A stretch of 32,851 nt of DNA from Spirochaetales bacterium (lineage in GTDB: Bacteria; Spirochaetota; Spirochaetia; DAHUYW01): positions 1 through 32,851 of the forward strand of contig DAHUYW010000044.1 of NCBI GenBank assembly GCA_027306915.1. The letters run 5' to 3'. The position numbers were made by a program, and so were the translations under genes. The notes under the pieces are model-generated. The model saw nothing but the letters and a program-made list of their open reading frames with translations. It had not been told where the DNA came from and ran no database searches. Each line of letters starts with the position of its first letter. The stretch's first letter is position 1. Below, in pieces: positions 1 through 7,552 of this stretch.

Positions 1-1041
1 GTCCAGGGCATAGATCGACGGGTGGTTCTTGCTGTCGATATCCATGAAGGACATCGGATCTATGAACTGGTTGCCCAGATGGATCTCGAAGTGGACGTGC
101 GGTCCTGTCGAGAGCCCTGTATCCCCCATCAACCCGATGACCTGCCCCTGTTTGACCCTTTCCCCGACGTAGACGAAGATCCGCGACATGTGCGCATAGC
201 GCGTGTAGAAGCCGAAGCGGTGGCGGATCAGCACATACTCTCCGTAACCCAGGGGCTGATATTCGATGTCAACGATGGTACCGTCGCCGGCAGCTACCAG
301 CGGGGTTCCGATGGCATCGCCGATATCGATGCCAAGGTGCAGATACATGCTGTGGGTGAAGGGCTCGATCGCGGGGCCAAAATAGGTGGTGATGATTCCT
401 CCCCCTCCCTTGACCGGCCACATCGAGGGGAGCTCCTGGAGCGTGCGTGTATAGGTTTGATGCACGGCGGCGATCTCTTCCATCGAGCGCACGGAAGCGC
501 TCAGGATCCGGGCTAGCCGGTGAAGGTCGAGGAGATCCCTTGTCTGCGTGCTCGGGTCGGAGCGAAGCACCACCTCCAGGTGCTCCGCCCGCCGGTCACT
601 GCGGGCCCTTTCGCCCGGATCCGCCATGTGGAGGGTCGCCGTGGTGTTGTGCATTGCGGTCTCAAAGACCGTCCCAACCCGATCGAGAACCGATATCCGG
701 CTCTGGATCGCTTCCAGGCTCGCCTGACTCTGGGAGAGCTGTCTCGCGCCGGTTGCCACGAGACGCGACAATGTCCCGGTTTCCGCACGGGAGGCCAACG
801 CGGCGCCCACGACGCCGGCGAGCATAATCCCCGCAAAGACAAGCGAAAAGACCGAAATGCGGAAGCTGGCCACCTTTCTCTCGACGGAGTGCGGAATCAC
901 CATGACGGTGATCCGCAGCTGCCCGGTTGTCACGATCGTGCGGAACGTCCTCCGGATTACCGCGCCAAGCGCAGAAAGAAGGGTCCGAAGACGTCCCACG
1001 GCTGCAAACTCAAACTGCTTGTAAAGGGTCAACGGAGACAC
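1..1041 (-). CDS. M23 (LytM-type) murein peptidase, membrane anchored, C-terminus outside window
   Basis: Periplasmic peptidoglycan endopeptidase of family M23. The frame runs off the left edge, so 347 N-terminal residues are visible. After a basic segment there is one membrane helix (about residues 57-75), then a helical, Gln/Glu/Arg-rich stretch likely to be coiled coil, then the M23 domain. Zinc-ligand motifs are HLGID and, about 70 residues later, HVHFE; both look intact. I chose the GTG at 1041 because AAGGA lies 7 bases upstream and because the 46 residues before the internal ATG at 903 (ending ITVMVIPHS) resemble the leader of spirochaete M23 proteins. Family assignment is firm from the motifs. 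Substrate, and whether it needs a partner, cannot be seen. Confidence 0.88.
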   Translation of the reverse strand, partial: MSPLTLYKQFEFAAVGRLRTLLSALGAVIRRTFRTIVTTGQLRITVMVIPHSVERKVASFRISVFSLVFAGIMLAGVVGAALASRAETGTLSRLVATGARQLSQSQASLEAIQSRISVLDRVGTVFETAMHNTTATLHMADPGERARSDRRAEHLEVVLRSDPSTQTRDLLDLHRLARILSASVRSMEEIAAVHQTYTRTLQELPSMWPVKGGGGIITTYFGPAIEPFTHSMYLHLGIDIGDAIGTPLVAAGDGTIVDIEYQPLGYGEYVLIRHRFGFYTRYAHMSRIFVYVGERVKQGQVIGLMGDTGLSTGPHVHFEIHLGNQFIDPMSFMDIDSKNHPSIYALD

Positions 1042-1073
1042 ATGTCCATCCTTCGCACATTCTCAGATGGAGT

Positions 1074-1102
1074 AGGCTACCACGTGTTCAACGTAGCTTC
1101 AA
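1074..1102 (-). promoter_or_regulatory. Possible promoter of the M23 peptidase gene
   Basis: On the minus strand TTGAAG (1102-1097) and TAGCCT (1079-1074) are separated by 17 bases. Transcription would begin near 1067 and give a leader of about 26 bases that includes the AAGGA site. The -10 match is poor (3 of 6), so this is tentative. Confidence 0.28.
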
Positions 1103-1221
1103 GCACCGTCGCCCTTGAAGCCAGGCTCGGCCCCTTGCCGAGAGACCCTATCTCCCCAGCCTTCCACCTCGCATCGAATACAACCGGTGGATTACACGAA
1201 AACGGGAAGGAGACCGAGGGC

Positions 1222-1335
1222 ACGAAAATCGCACTCTTCGGAGCAACCGGCACGATAGGTGAGTGCCGACGGTCCGAAGCTTCCGGCGGGCGATCGGCCC
1301 CTCCCACTACTGGCGTCACGGCCATCTCTCCCATC
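1222..1335 (+). pseudogene. Remnant of an NAD(P)-binding Rossmann-fold (NmrA/SDR-like) protein
   Basis: The frame reads TKIALFGATGTIGE, the classic first strand and GxxGxxG loop of atypical short-chain dehydrogenase/NmrA proteins. About 20 codons later GVTAI matches the second strand of that fold, with a degenerate stretch between. The expected start codon is ACG (1222-1224) instead of ATG, preceded by AAGGAG and GAGGG. No downstream part of the roughly 200-residue family can be found. I read this as the 5' end of a decayed gene. It is short, so chance similarity cannot be excluded, but glycine pattern, ribosome site and second strand agree. Confidence 0.5.
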
Positions 1336-1373
1336 GTCCAACTCTCGGTCGCTCCGGTCTTCTTGCTCTCTGG

Positions 1374-1460
1374 CAGCGGCTTGAAGCCTTTTCCGAGGGC
1401 GTCTATGTGGTCGTCGTTGCACTCCTAATCCTCACGATCCGCATCCCTGAGGTACTTCCC
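1374..1460 (+). pseudogene. Remnant of a TMEM175 (DUF1211) family potassium channel
   Basis: One frame encodes RLEAFSEGVYVVVV followed by ALLILTIRIPEV. This matches the first membrane helix of bacterial TMEM175 channels (consensus RLxAFSDGVxAIxxTLL then LEIxxP), with Asp changed to Glu in the FSDG motif. The frame stops about 14 codons later and the rest of the roughly 200-residue protein is absent. It starts about 40 bases after the Rossmann remnant, in another frame. Together they show that 1042-1659 is a gene graveyard and not a simple spacer. From 1461 to 1659 I see nothing recognisable apart from the ribosome site of the next gene. Confidence 0.5.
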
Positions 1461-1659
1461 TGGACGATCTCAACCCCGACGCCGAGCAATATGCGATGAC
1501 GATTCTCCCTATCACCAAACCCATAAGCCCGCCCGCTGTGGCGCTCATGAGCAAGCGAGTCTACAAGCCCGCGCGCCTGAACGGCGGCACCACGTCGGCG
1601 CCGTGCCGGGAGGATGGCCCTTGACAAGATGCGCGCTTTCCGCGCTTTTGGAGGGCGCC

Positions 1660-2436
1660 ATGTCTCGCATGATGCTTGCTCTCGTGCTTCTGATCGGCCT
1701 CGGCAGCGCCGCGGCGACGCTTCCCGCTTCGCCGGTCGCCTCTGGGCCTACCGATCCAGCCAGCGGGACGCACATCATCCGAAGGGTGCCCTACTATGGG
1801 CAGGCGGACACCGAGGACTGTGAGACTGCAGCCCTGCAGATGGCGCTCGCCCACGAAGGTATTCAGGTCTCGCAGCCCACGCTGCTTGATGCGGAGCGCT
1901 TCTCTCCCGCTGGCCCTGTGGCGGACTCTCGGGGGAATGTGATCCGGTGGGGCAACCCCTACACCGCCTTCGTCGGCTACCCGAACTCAGCGTCGATCAG
2001 CACCCACTACACTGCAGCCTCCGGCTACGGAACCTACGCCCCGAACATCGCCCGGGTCGCCCGGCAGTTCGGCGGCACGGTCCTCTGGTTCGGGACGAAC
2101 CTAAGCCGCGCTCGCCTGGTGCAGGCCGTCGAGCAGGGCCATCCGGTGATTGCTTGGGTCGGCGATCGAGACGGCACGATGCAGTATGCCCCGCTCGCCT
2201 ACTGGACCGCGTGGGACGGAACGCGGGTGCCCTATCCGGCGCCATCAAGCGGCGTCTACGAGCATACTGTGCTCGTCGCCGGCATTACCCCGGCGGGTCC
2301 CTACATCGACGATCCGCTTGACGGCGCGCGCAACGGGTCCAACATCAACCCGGTGGTGGGACCGGGCATTGTCCCCTGGGCCACTTTCCTCGCCGGCTTC
2401 TCGACCTTCGACGGGATGGCGGTGATCATGCGGTAG
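1660..2436 (+). CDS. Secreted C39-like family (papain-fold) protein
   Basis: 258 residues with a signal peptide (MSRMMLALVLLIGLGSAAAT). The rest is a single peptidase C39-like domain (Peptidase_C39_2/YvpB group). A Gln-x5-Cys pair (Q48, C54 in GQADTEDCETAALQ), a later His (H202 in YEHTVLV) and Asp (217/218 in the DDPLDG turn) form the expected catalytic set, so it is probably an active cysteine peptidase in the periplasm or outside the cell. No ABC exporter domain is attached, so it is not a bacteriocin-processing transporter. The ATG at 1660 has GGAGGG five bases upstream; the frame stays open to 1603 but that start lacks a ribosome site. It is monocistronic and convergent with the Sco1-type gene. 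The substrate is unknown. Confidence 0.8.
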   Translation: MSRMMLALVLLIGLGSAAATLPASPVASGPTDPASGTHIIRRVPYYGQADTEDCETAALQMALAHEGIQVSQPTLLDAERFSPAGPVADSRGNVIRWGNPYTAFVGYPNSASISTHYTAASGYGTYAPNIARVARQFGGTVLWFGTNLSRARLVQAVEQGHPVIAWVGDRDGTMQYAPLAYWTAWDGTRVPYPAPSSGVYEHTVLVAGITPAGPYIDDPLDGARNGSNINPVVGPGIVPWATFLAGFSTFDGMAVIMR

Positions 2437-2481
2437 CGGTCGCAAGCGCCCTTGACCGGCCGCATCCGCCGCGTGGATCGC

Positions 2482-3216
2482 TCAGGTGGCGCCCTTCAGC
2501 AGCCGAACGACGTCGCTTGCAAGGGAGGCCGGCGTGGCGCTCGCGTCGGTGGCGAGCCTCACCTCGAGCTTCCTTCCAATGAGCCAAATCGTCGTCGGAT
2601 GCTCCACGTCCTGTCCCCCGCCGAAGCGCTTGATGATCGCCCCCGCCTCGTGGAGCGCCGAGCTGTCGAGCCCTCGCTCGAGCCCGCCGTCGGCCCCGGA
2701 ATCGCCGCCCTGGGATGGCGCGGGTGCCAGTGCGTCGTAGAACGTCCAGATCGGCTCAAGCTGCCGCCGGTCTCCGACTAGGTAGTGCCATCGGTCGTAC
2801 ATCCCGAGAGCCCTGCTGTAGTCCGCGACCCTGGCAAGGGTGTCGCCGACCGGATCGCTTGAGACGACGACGAGCTCGATCTCCTTCCGCTCACTCGGGG
2901 TGAGGAGCCCGTAGACCTGTTTCAGCTTCTCCGCGGTAAAGGGACACTCGTCGGTGCAATGGGTATAGAGGAAGGTAAGCGCTATCACCTTCCCTTCGGC
3001 GCTCGCGAGATCGAACGTGCGTCCCCGTTGATCGACGAGAGTGAAGTCCATCGCCCGCACCGGAGGGCGAAGCACCGCAACCCTGGCCGAGGAGCTCGAC
3101 CGGGGGAGGATCAAGACCGCCGCGAGCGCGAGGAGCACTGCGGCGATCGCGACCGCCATGACGACTCGCTCAATCGGCTCCAATCGGCCTGTCTTTGGTT
3201 TTTCCTTGTCCTTCAA
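2482..3216 (-). CDS. SCO1/SenC/PrrC-family thioredoxin-fold copper/redox protein
   Basis: 244 residues: one N-terminal membrane anchor (about residues 17-37), then a thioredoxin-like Sco domain facing the periplasm. The copper-binding motif CxxxCP is present (C87-TDE-C91-P) and the conserved distal histidine is H206 (VEHPTT). Sco proteins deliver copper to cytochrome oxidase or act as thiol reductases; no oxidase gene is nearby, so the target is open. The start is TTG at 3216, with AGGAGG six bases before it. TTGA overlaps the stop of the preceding DUF1007 gene, indicating translational coupling. It is the last gene of the ycgR operon, which begins next to a Zur-type operator. That context suggests a role in metal homeostasis and not only oxidase assembly. 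Confidence 0.88.
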   Translation of the reverse strand: MKDKEKPKTGRLEPIERVVMAVAIAAVLLALAAVLILPRSSSSARVAVLRPPVRAMDFTLVDQRGRTFDLASAEGKVIALTFLYTHCTDECPFTAEKLKQVYGLLTPSERKEIELVVVSSDPVGDTLARVADYSRALGMYDRWHYLVGDRRQLEPIWTFYDALAPAPSQGGDSGADGGLERGLDSSALHEAGAIIKRFGGGQDVEHPTTIWLIGRKLEVRLATDASATPASLASDVVRLLKGAT

Positions 3217-3890
3217 CCGCTGCCTCCTGCCGTGCGCGATCTGAACCGGACTACCTGCATCTTGAGATAGAAGGGCGGGGGCTTCACGAGAACCATCCCC
3301 GGAGCGAGGTTGTAGAAATGGCGATGATCGTTGGCCGTGAAGACCGACGCTTCGATGCCGTCGGGCTTGTCGATCGTCAGCGCATGGCTGCCTTCAGGGC
3401 TAAGATCCGTGTAGTACGTGGGATCCCAGATGGTCACATCGAGGTCTTGGTCAGCTGCAGTGGCCGGAACGTCGAGGGGCACGAAGAAATGATAAATCAC
3501 CCGCCCATCTGTGTAGCTCGCCGAGAAATCCAAAGCGGACTTGGTGGGTAGCTCCTTCCCGTCGACGACCATGCTCGTGAAATAGTTGTAGTCCTTCAAG
3601 TCGTCGAAGAATCCCTTCTTCAGGGTTGGCAACTGCGATGGACTTATCTCCCCGTTTGGCTCGGGGTGGAGGCCGAACATTTGGAGGATCTGCGCGGAGT
3701 GGGTTGCATCGAATCGCCAGGTCTCCCAGAACCCCTGAAGACCGTGGGAGTTGAACTTAAACTCTATCCGGAAAGAGATGAGAATTACTGGGTGTGCAAA
3801 GGCGGATACCGGAATAAAGAAGAGTCCGAGGAGAACAAGGAGGCCGGCACTGCGTCGTGTCCGGCCCGCCGCCCCTGTCTGTCGAGTCAC
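3213..3890 (-). CDS. DUF1007 family periplasmic protein, putative metal-transport accessory
   Basis: 225 residues with a signal peptide ending in AFA-HP. The mature protein begins with the histidine that is typical of DUF1007 (HPVILISFRIEF), a location often used for metal binding, and contains WETWRFD and DATHS. The family (COG3683) is described as a periplasmic component of an uncharacterised transport system and in other bacteria sits beside nickel/cobalt or zinc permeases. The GTG start at 3890 overlaps the stop of the ankyrin gene (GTGA), and its own stop overlaps the Sco1 start. The order permease-accessory-ankyrin-DUF1007-Sco1 suggests it presents a metal to, or receives it from, the YcgRQ membrane complex. 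That role is inference. Confidence 0.8.
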   Translation of the reverse strand: MTRQTGAAGRTRRSAGLLVLLGLFFIPVSAFAHPVILISFRIEFKFNSHGLQGFWETWRFDATHSAQILQMFGLHPEPNGEISPSQLPTLKKGFFDDLKDYNYFTSMVVDGKELPTKSALDFSASYTDGRVIYHFFVPLDVPATAADQDLDVTIWDPTYYTDLSPEGSHALTIDKPDGIEASVFTANDHRHFYNLAPGMVLVKPPPFYLKMQVVRFRSRTAGGSG

Positions 3891-5494
3891 CTCTTTGCCC
3901 CCTCGAGCTGGAGGATGATGGAGCTCTCGGACAGGTACCGGTTCGCGCGTGCGTAGTCAAGGACGCTCGTGCCCTCGTTGTTCGAGGCCGAAGGGTCTGC
4001 TCCGGCATCAAGGAGGACGGAGAGAACGTCGGGGTTCTTGCCCTCCTTAGCCGCCCAAAGCAAGGGAGTCATTCCGGCACGATCTCGGTCGTTCACGTGC
4101 GCCCCCGCCGCGATCAAGGTAGTGAGCACCGCAGGCACGGGGCTCCAACGGGCCGCGTACATAAGCGCCGTGCGTCCCTCCTTGTCCCGGTCTTCGACTC
4201 GTGCCCCCGCGGCAAGGAGCGCTTTCAGATTCTCCAGGCCCAAGTAGAGCGAGCCCGGATCGCTCACCCCCTGCGGCTCGAGTGACGCGAGCGGGGAGGT
4301 CACCCAGGCCGATTCCGTTAGGCTTGGAGCGCAGATCGGCCCGAGCAGGGTGGTCGCGAGCATGAGCGCCGTCGATCCCTCCCTGTCCCGGTCTTCCACG
4401 TTCGCCCCCGAGGCGATAAGGATTCGGGTGATCTGCGGGTCGGGATTGACCATTGCCGCCAGCATCAGGGCGGTCCACCCTCCATCGTCCCGCTCCTCCA
4501 CGCGCGCGCCCTTCGCGAGGAGGAGCCGCAGAATCCGGGGATTGACGGTTTCCGCGGCGGCCCACATGAGGGGCGTTCTTCCCGCGTTGTCTCTCGCCTC
4601 GAGATCCGCACCGGCGCTCAGGAGCGCCTCGATGACCCTCGGGTTCGTGTTGCCGTCGACGCCGAACATCAGCGCGGTCCACCCGCGATTGGAGCGCTCT
4701 TCCAGGCGAGCTCTCGCCCGGATCAGAAGCTTGACGACCGCGGCATTATGGTTGTAGGTCGCCGCGATGATGAGGGGGGTCATCCCGTTGACGTTGCGCG
4801 CGTTCACCTCGGACCCTGCAGCTAGGAGCACCCGTGTCACTGCCGCATTGGGGTTCCACCCCGAGGAGAGCATCAGGGGAGTCATGCCGGTGCCGGTCGT
4901 TTGCCTCACCTTCGCCCCGGCCCGAAGAAGCTCCTCGACTACGGAAGGATTCTCGTTCCCGGCCGCCGCATACATCAGCGCCGTCATGCCGGTGGTATCG
5001 CGCTCCCCGACCCGAGCCCCGGCGGCAAGAAGCTCCCTCACCACCTCTGCGTTCGAATTCTCGGCGCCATACATGAGCGGAGTCTTCCCGTCGACATCAT
5101 GCGCGTTCGCCTTGGCTCCGGCAGCGAGGAGTACCTTGAGCACCTCAGGATTCCTGTTGTGGCCCGCGGCGACCATGAGCGGCGTGGCTCCGGCGGCGTC
5201 GCCCTCATTGACCAGCGCCCCGGCGGCGATCATCTCGGTGACCACCGCTGGGTTGGGATTCTCACGGGCGGCGTAGTCGAGCGGCGTATCGCCGCGTGGG
5301 TCGGTCGCTTTCAAGTCCGCTCCCTCGCGGATGGCTGCGAGCACCGCGGAGGGACCTCCCGTCCGGGCGAGATCGAACAGCGACCGTTGGGGCGGTTGCC
5401 CGGCCCACGCGGACGACAGCGAGCCCAATGCGGCGCCGAGCAGGGCGGCGGCAACTGCGGCCGCCCTGCGCCTATTTGGGATAGACGAATTCAA
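3887..5494 (-). CDS. Secreted ankyrin-repeat protein (about 14 repeats)
   Basis: 535 residues: a signal peptide (ends about residue 31, SSAWAG), then an ankyrin solenoid from near residue 36 to the C-terminus. I count about 14 repeats of 33-35 residues of the form G-x-TPLM-x-AA-x5-P-x-VV-x-LLAAGAxVxxRD. Repeat 11 carries an insertion of about 35 residues around CAPSLTESAW. Regular Asn-Pro pairs in the loop make this an ordered scaffold, so protein binding is the likely role. The TTG start at 5494 lies inside the 3' end of ycgQ (23-base overlap), with AAAGGA seven bases upstream. Most bacterial ankyrin proteins of this type are cytosolic; export plus the metal-handling operon suggests a periplasmic docking scaffold. 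No enzymatic domain is present. Confidence 0.88.
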   Translation of the reverse strand: MNSSIPNRRRAAAVAAALLGAALGSLSSAWAGQPPQRSLFDLARTGGPSAVLAAIREGADLKATDPRGDTPLDYAARENPNPAVVTEMIAAGALVNEGDAAGATPLMVAAGHNRNPEVLKVLLAAGAKANAHDVDGKTPLMYGAENSNAEVVRELLAAGARVGERDTTGMTALMYAAAGNENPSVVEELLRAGAKVRQTTGTGMTPLMLSSGWNPNAAVTRVLLAAGSEVNARNVNGMTPLIIAATYNHNAAVVKLLIRARARLEERSNRGWTALMFGVDGNTNPRVIEALLSAGADLEARDNAGRTPLMWAAAETVNPRILRLLLAKGARVEERDDGGWTALMLAAMVNPDPQITRILIASGANVEDRDREGSTALMLATTLLGPICAPSLTESAWVTSPLASLEPQGVSDPGSLYLGLENLKALLAAGARVEDRDKEGRTALMYAARWSPVPAVLTTLIAAGAHVNDRDRAGMTPLLWAAKEGKNPDVLSVLLDAGADPSASNNEGTSVLDYARANRYLSESSIILQLEGAKR

Positions 5495-6296
5495 AATCGG
5501 GTCCTTTCAGGTGATCGATCCGGCTGACTTTGATAAGCGGCACGGTGGATTTGACCTGAGTGTAGCGGTCGACATACGACGTAGTCGCCAGGGTCCCCGT
5601 CACGGCGACCCATTCGGAGTTCCTAAGTGCGCTCGTTTGGCCGGACTGCGTGATGAATCCGATCGCGACCGCGTCGGCGGCGCAGCACCACATCAGCTCC
5701 CGCGCCATGATGAATTGCCCGGCGGGCTCTGTCCGACCGCGGTAGACGAATCCCGTCGCGTGAATGGTCCTGCCGGCGAAGGCTGCCGGATTGCCGTAGA
5801 GCTCCTGATATGCTGGGTAGTAGTTATTCTGGCCGAGGACGATCGGTCCGGTCGCGGGGACCGCCCCATTCTTCGGCGCCGGCTTTGGCTTCGGCTTGGG
5901 CAAGAAGGGATTCACCGCCGCCTGGAGCTTGGTGGTGAGATCGATCGGAGGACCGCCCTGCTCGAGGGAGACCCCCTTGTTCATCGCGAGAATCGCGCTG
6001 TTGGGGTTGAGGGAAAGGGGGAGAAAAGCAAAGGGCGCGAGGAGGATCAGGAAACCGCCCTTCAAGGGAGAGGCCGGCGCTCCGGACACCAGGCGTACGA
6101 GCTGAACGCCCGCCAGAAGCACCAAGGTCACGAGCCCGAATACGACGAAAACAGTCATCCTCGGTGCGACCAGGTCCTCCAGCTTACCGAAGGCGAGCAG
6201 GTAGGCGAAGTACAGCGCATACCCTATGAGGACCGCAAGCCAGAGCCACCGCTTGATCAATTCCCAGGGAAATACCGGACGCGTCTTGATGATCAT
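5472..6296 (-). CDS. ycgQ: TIGR03943/DUF1980 family protein, partner subunit of YcgR-type permease
   Basis: 274 residues. Membrane helices lie near residues 16-35, 47-68 and 81-97, followed by a Pro/Lys-rich linker (about 130-145) and an extracytoplasmic domain. That domain contains the family hallmark RELMWCCAADAVAIGF, whose paired cysteines are probable metal ligands. The family (B. subtilis YcgQ, S. mutans SMU.746) is nearly always encoded beside a COG0701 permease and is annotated as its partner subunit. Here it follows ycgR by 17 bases; the ATG at 6296 has GAAGGG six bases upstream. It probably forms the membrane complex with YcgR. The transported substrate is not established; the adjacent Zur-type operator argues for zinc or a metal complex. 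Confidence 0.85.
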   Translation of the reverse strand: MIIKTRPVFPWELIKRWLWLAVLIGYALYFAYLLAFGKLEDLVAPRMTVFVVFGLVTLVLLAGVQLVRLVSGAPASPLKGGFLILLAPFAFLPLSLNPNSAILAMNKGVSLEQGGPPIDLTTKLQAAVNPFLPKPKPKPAPKNGAVPATGPIVLGQNNYYPAYQELYGNPAAFAGRTIHATGFVYRGRTEPAGQFIMARELMWCCAADAVAIGFITQSGQTSALRNSEWVAVTGTLATTSYVDRYTQVKSTVPLIKVSRIDHLKGPDFEFVYPK

Positions 6297-6313
6297 GGCA
6301 GTCCCTTCACCAC

Positions 6314-7360
6314 CTACAGCCCCGACTTGATGTTGAGCAGGTAGCCGAAGAGGATGCTCACCCCGGCAATGAGCCCGATAAGGATGAGAATAAAGCGCTT
6401 CTTGAAGGCGGTCGAGAGCATGAGGGTGTTCTTCATATCGATCATCGGCCCAAAGATAAGGAAGGCCACGATCGCTCCGGGGGTGAACTGGTTCATGAAG
6501 GTTCGCGCAATGAAGGCATCCGCCTGGGAGCAGACCGAAAGGAGGTAGGCGCCTGCCACCATCACCACGAGCGAGAGGATGGGGTTGTGCCCTATGGTGT
6601 AGAGGGCTCCCTGCGGGATAATCGACTGGACGATGGAGGAGAGGATCACCCCGACCATGAAGTATCGGCCGATGTCGTAGAAGTCCCCGCCTGCGTGGTC
6701 CGCGATCGCGGCCAGGTGCCCAAAGAGCCCACGGGCAGGCTCGTTGTGATGGTGATGGTGCTCACGGGCGCCGTCGTGGCTGTGCTCGCGATCCCAGCTC
6801 TGTACCAGCTTCAGCTGCTTTTCGCTGTCGAAGAACGACATGAGGAGCCCGACTGCGATCGCCGCGGCCAGGCCGAACCCAATGCGATAGAAGATGAACT
6901 TGGGGAATTGATAGAAGGCAAACCAGGTCGAGAAGATCACCAGCGGGTTGATCATCGGAACCGCGAGCATGAAGGTGATCGCAACGTTCAGCGGCACCCC
7001 CTTCGCCACAAGCCTCCGCACGATCGGTACGGTGGCGCAGTCACAGACCGGAAGGACCACCCCCAGGAGGGAGGCCGCGAGCACCCCGACCACGGGATTG
7101 CGGGGTATGATCCGCGCGATGGTCTCCTCCGAAACGTAGAGGTGAATGATCGCCGAGAGCACGCTCCCGACGAGGAGAAAGGGGAGGGCCTCGACCGTGA
7201 CGGCGAGCACCATGATCGAAAGTCGCTCGAGAAAAGTAAGATTGGCAGGAATAACGACATACCTGATCAGGACGAAAAGGACTGCAGCGATCAGGATCGG
7301 ATAGAGAGTCACGACCCTGATGTCGGTTGATTTCAGAAGAGACGGTTGTCTCAGAGTCAC
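6314..7360 (-). CDS. ycgR: COG0701/DUF318 permease with histidine-rich cytoplasmic loop
   Basis: Polytopic inner-membrane permease of the YraQ/ArsP/YcgR superfamily: two blocks of about four helices separated by a charged loop. Family motifs are PVCDCATVP in the first block and SVCSQADAF in the second. The central loop (HSHDGAREHHHHHNE) is histidine-rich, as in zinc transporters. The frame is open to an ATG at 7435. I prefer GTG 7360, because a TTGACA/GACAAT promoter (7400-7428) lies downstream of that ATG and an AAAGG-type ribosome site precedes the GTG; this gives 348 residues. It is the first gene of the five-gene operon, divergent from znuA. Relatives include an organoarsenical exporter, so direction of transport is uncertain. 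Confidence 0.85.
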   Translation of the reverse strand: MTLRQPSLLKSTDIRVVTLYPILIAAVLFVLIRYVVIPANLTFLERLSIMVLAVTVEALPFLLVGSVLSAIIHLYVSEETIARIIPRNPVVGVLAASLLGVVLPVCDCATVPIVRRLVAKGVPLNVAITFMLAVPMINPLVIFSTWFAFYQFPKFIFYRIGFGLAAAIAVGLLMSFFDSEKQLKLVQSWDREHSHDGAREHHHHHNEPARGLFGHLAAIADHAGGDFYDIGRYFMVGVILSSIVQSIIPQGALYTIGHNPILSLVVMVAGAYLLSVCSQADAFIARTFMNQFTPGAIVAFLIFGPMIDMKNTLMLSTAFKKRFILILIGLIAGVSILFGYLLNIKSGL

Positions 7361-7399
7361 GTAGAAAACCCGCCTTTCTCCTTTCTTCCGGTGGAGGCC

Positions 7400-7428
7400 A
7401 TTGTCGAATATCCTATTCTTCTTGTCAA
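7400..7428 (-). promoter_or_regulatory. Promoter of the ycgR operon
   Basis: Minus-strand TTGACA (7428-7423) and GACAAT (7405-7400) with a 17-base spacer; transcription would start near 7393, 33 bases before GTG 7360. The spacer contains a perfect inverted repeat GAATA-GGA-TATTC (7406-7418). The nearest 19-bp operator (7447-7465) is about 19 bases upstream of the -35 box. Confidence 0.5.
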
Positions 7429-7446
7429 CCATCATCCGTTCCGGTT

Positions 7447-7465
7447 AATGAGACGGAATCTCATT
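7447..7465 (+). promoter_or_regulatory. Zur-type operator O1 of znuA, also upstream of ycgR
   Basis: AATGAGA-CGGAA-TCTCATT, a perfect 7-5-7 inverted repeat. Its right end overlaps the TTGACA of the znuA promoter. Four further sites in the window share the same half-sites (7501, 13364, 13416, and 18643 on the minus strand). The 19-bp size and AATGA/TCATT ends fit Fur/Zur-family boxes, and a Fur-family gene closes the znuCBB operon. Confidence 0.75.
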
Positions 7466-7493
7466 GACACGCCGAAGTCGACCGTGGTAATCT
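7464..7493 (+). promoter_or_regulatory. znuA core promoter
   Basis: TTGACA (7464-7469) and TAATCT (7488-7493) with an 18-base spacer. The -35 box is overlapped by operator O1 and the start region by O2, so a bound repressor would block polymerase at both ends. Confidence 0.55.
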
Positions 7494-7500
7494 GTAACTA

Positions 7501-7519
7501 AATGATACCTGGTCTCGAT
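7501..7519 (+). promoter_or_regulatory. Zur-type operator O2 of znuA
   Basis: AATGATA-CCTGG-TCTCGAT, 54 bases downstream of O1 (start to start), about five helical turns. It covers the predicted transcription start near 7500 and lies before the ribosome site GGAGG of znuA. Confidence 0.7.
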
Positions 7520-7552
7520 AGAGGCGCAAGGTCGAAGACAGGAGGAGAGCAC

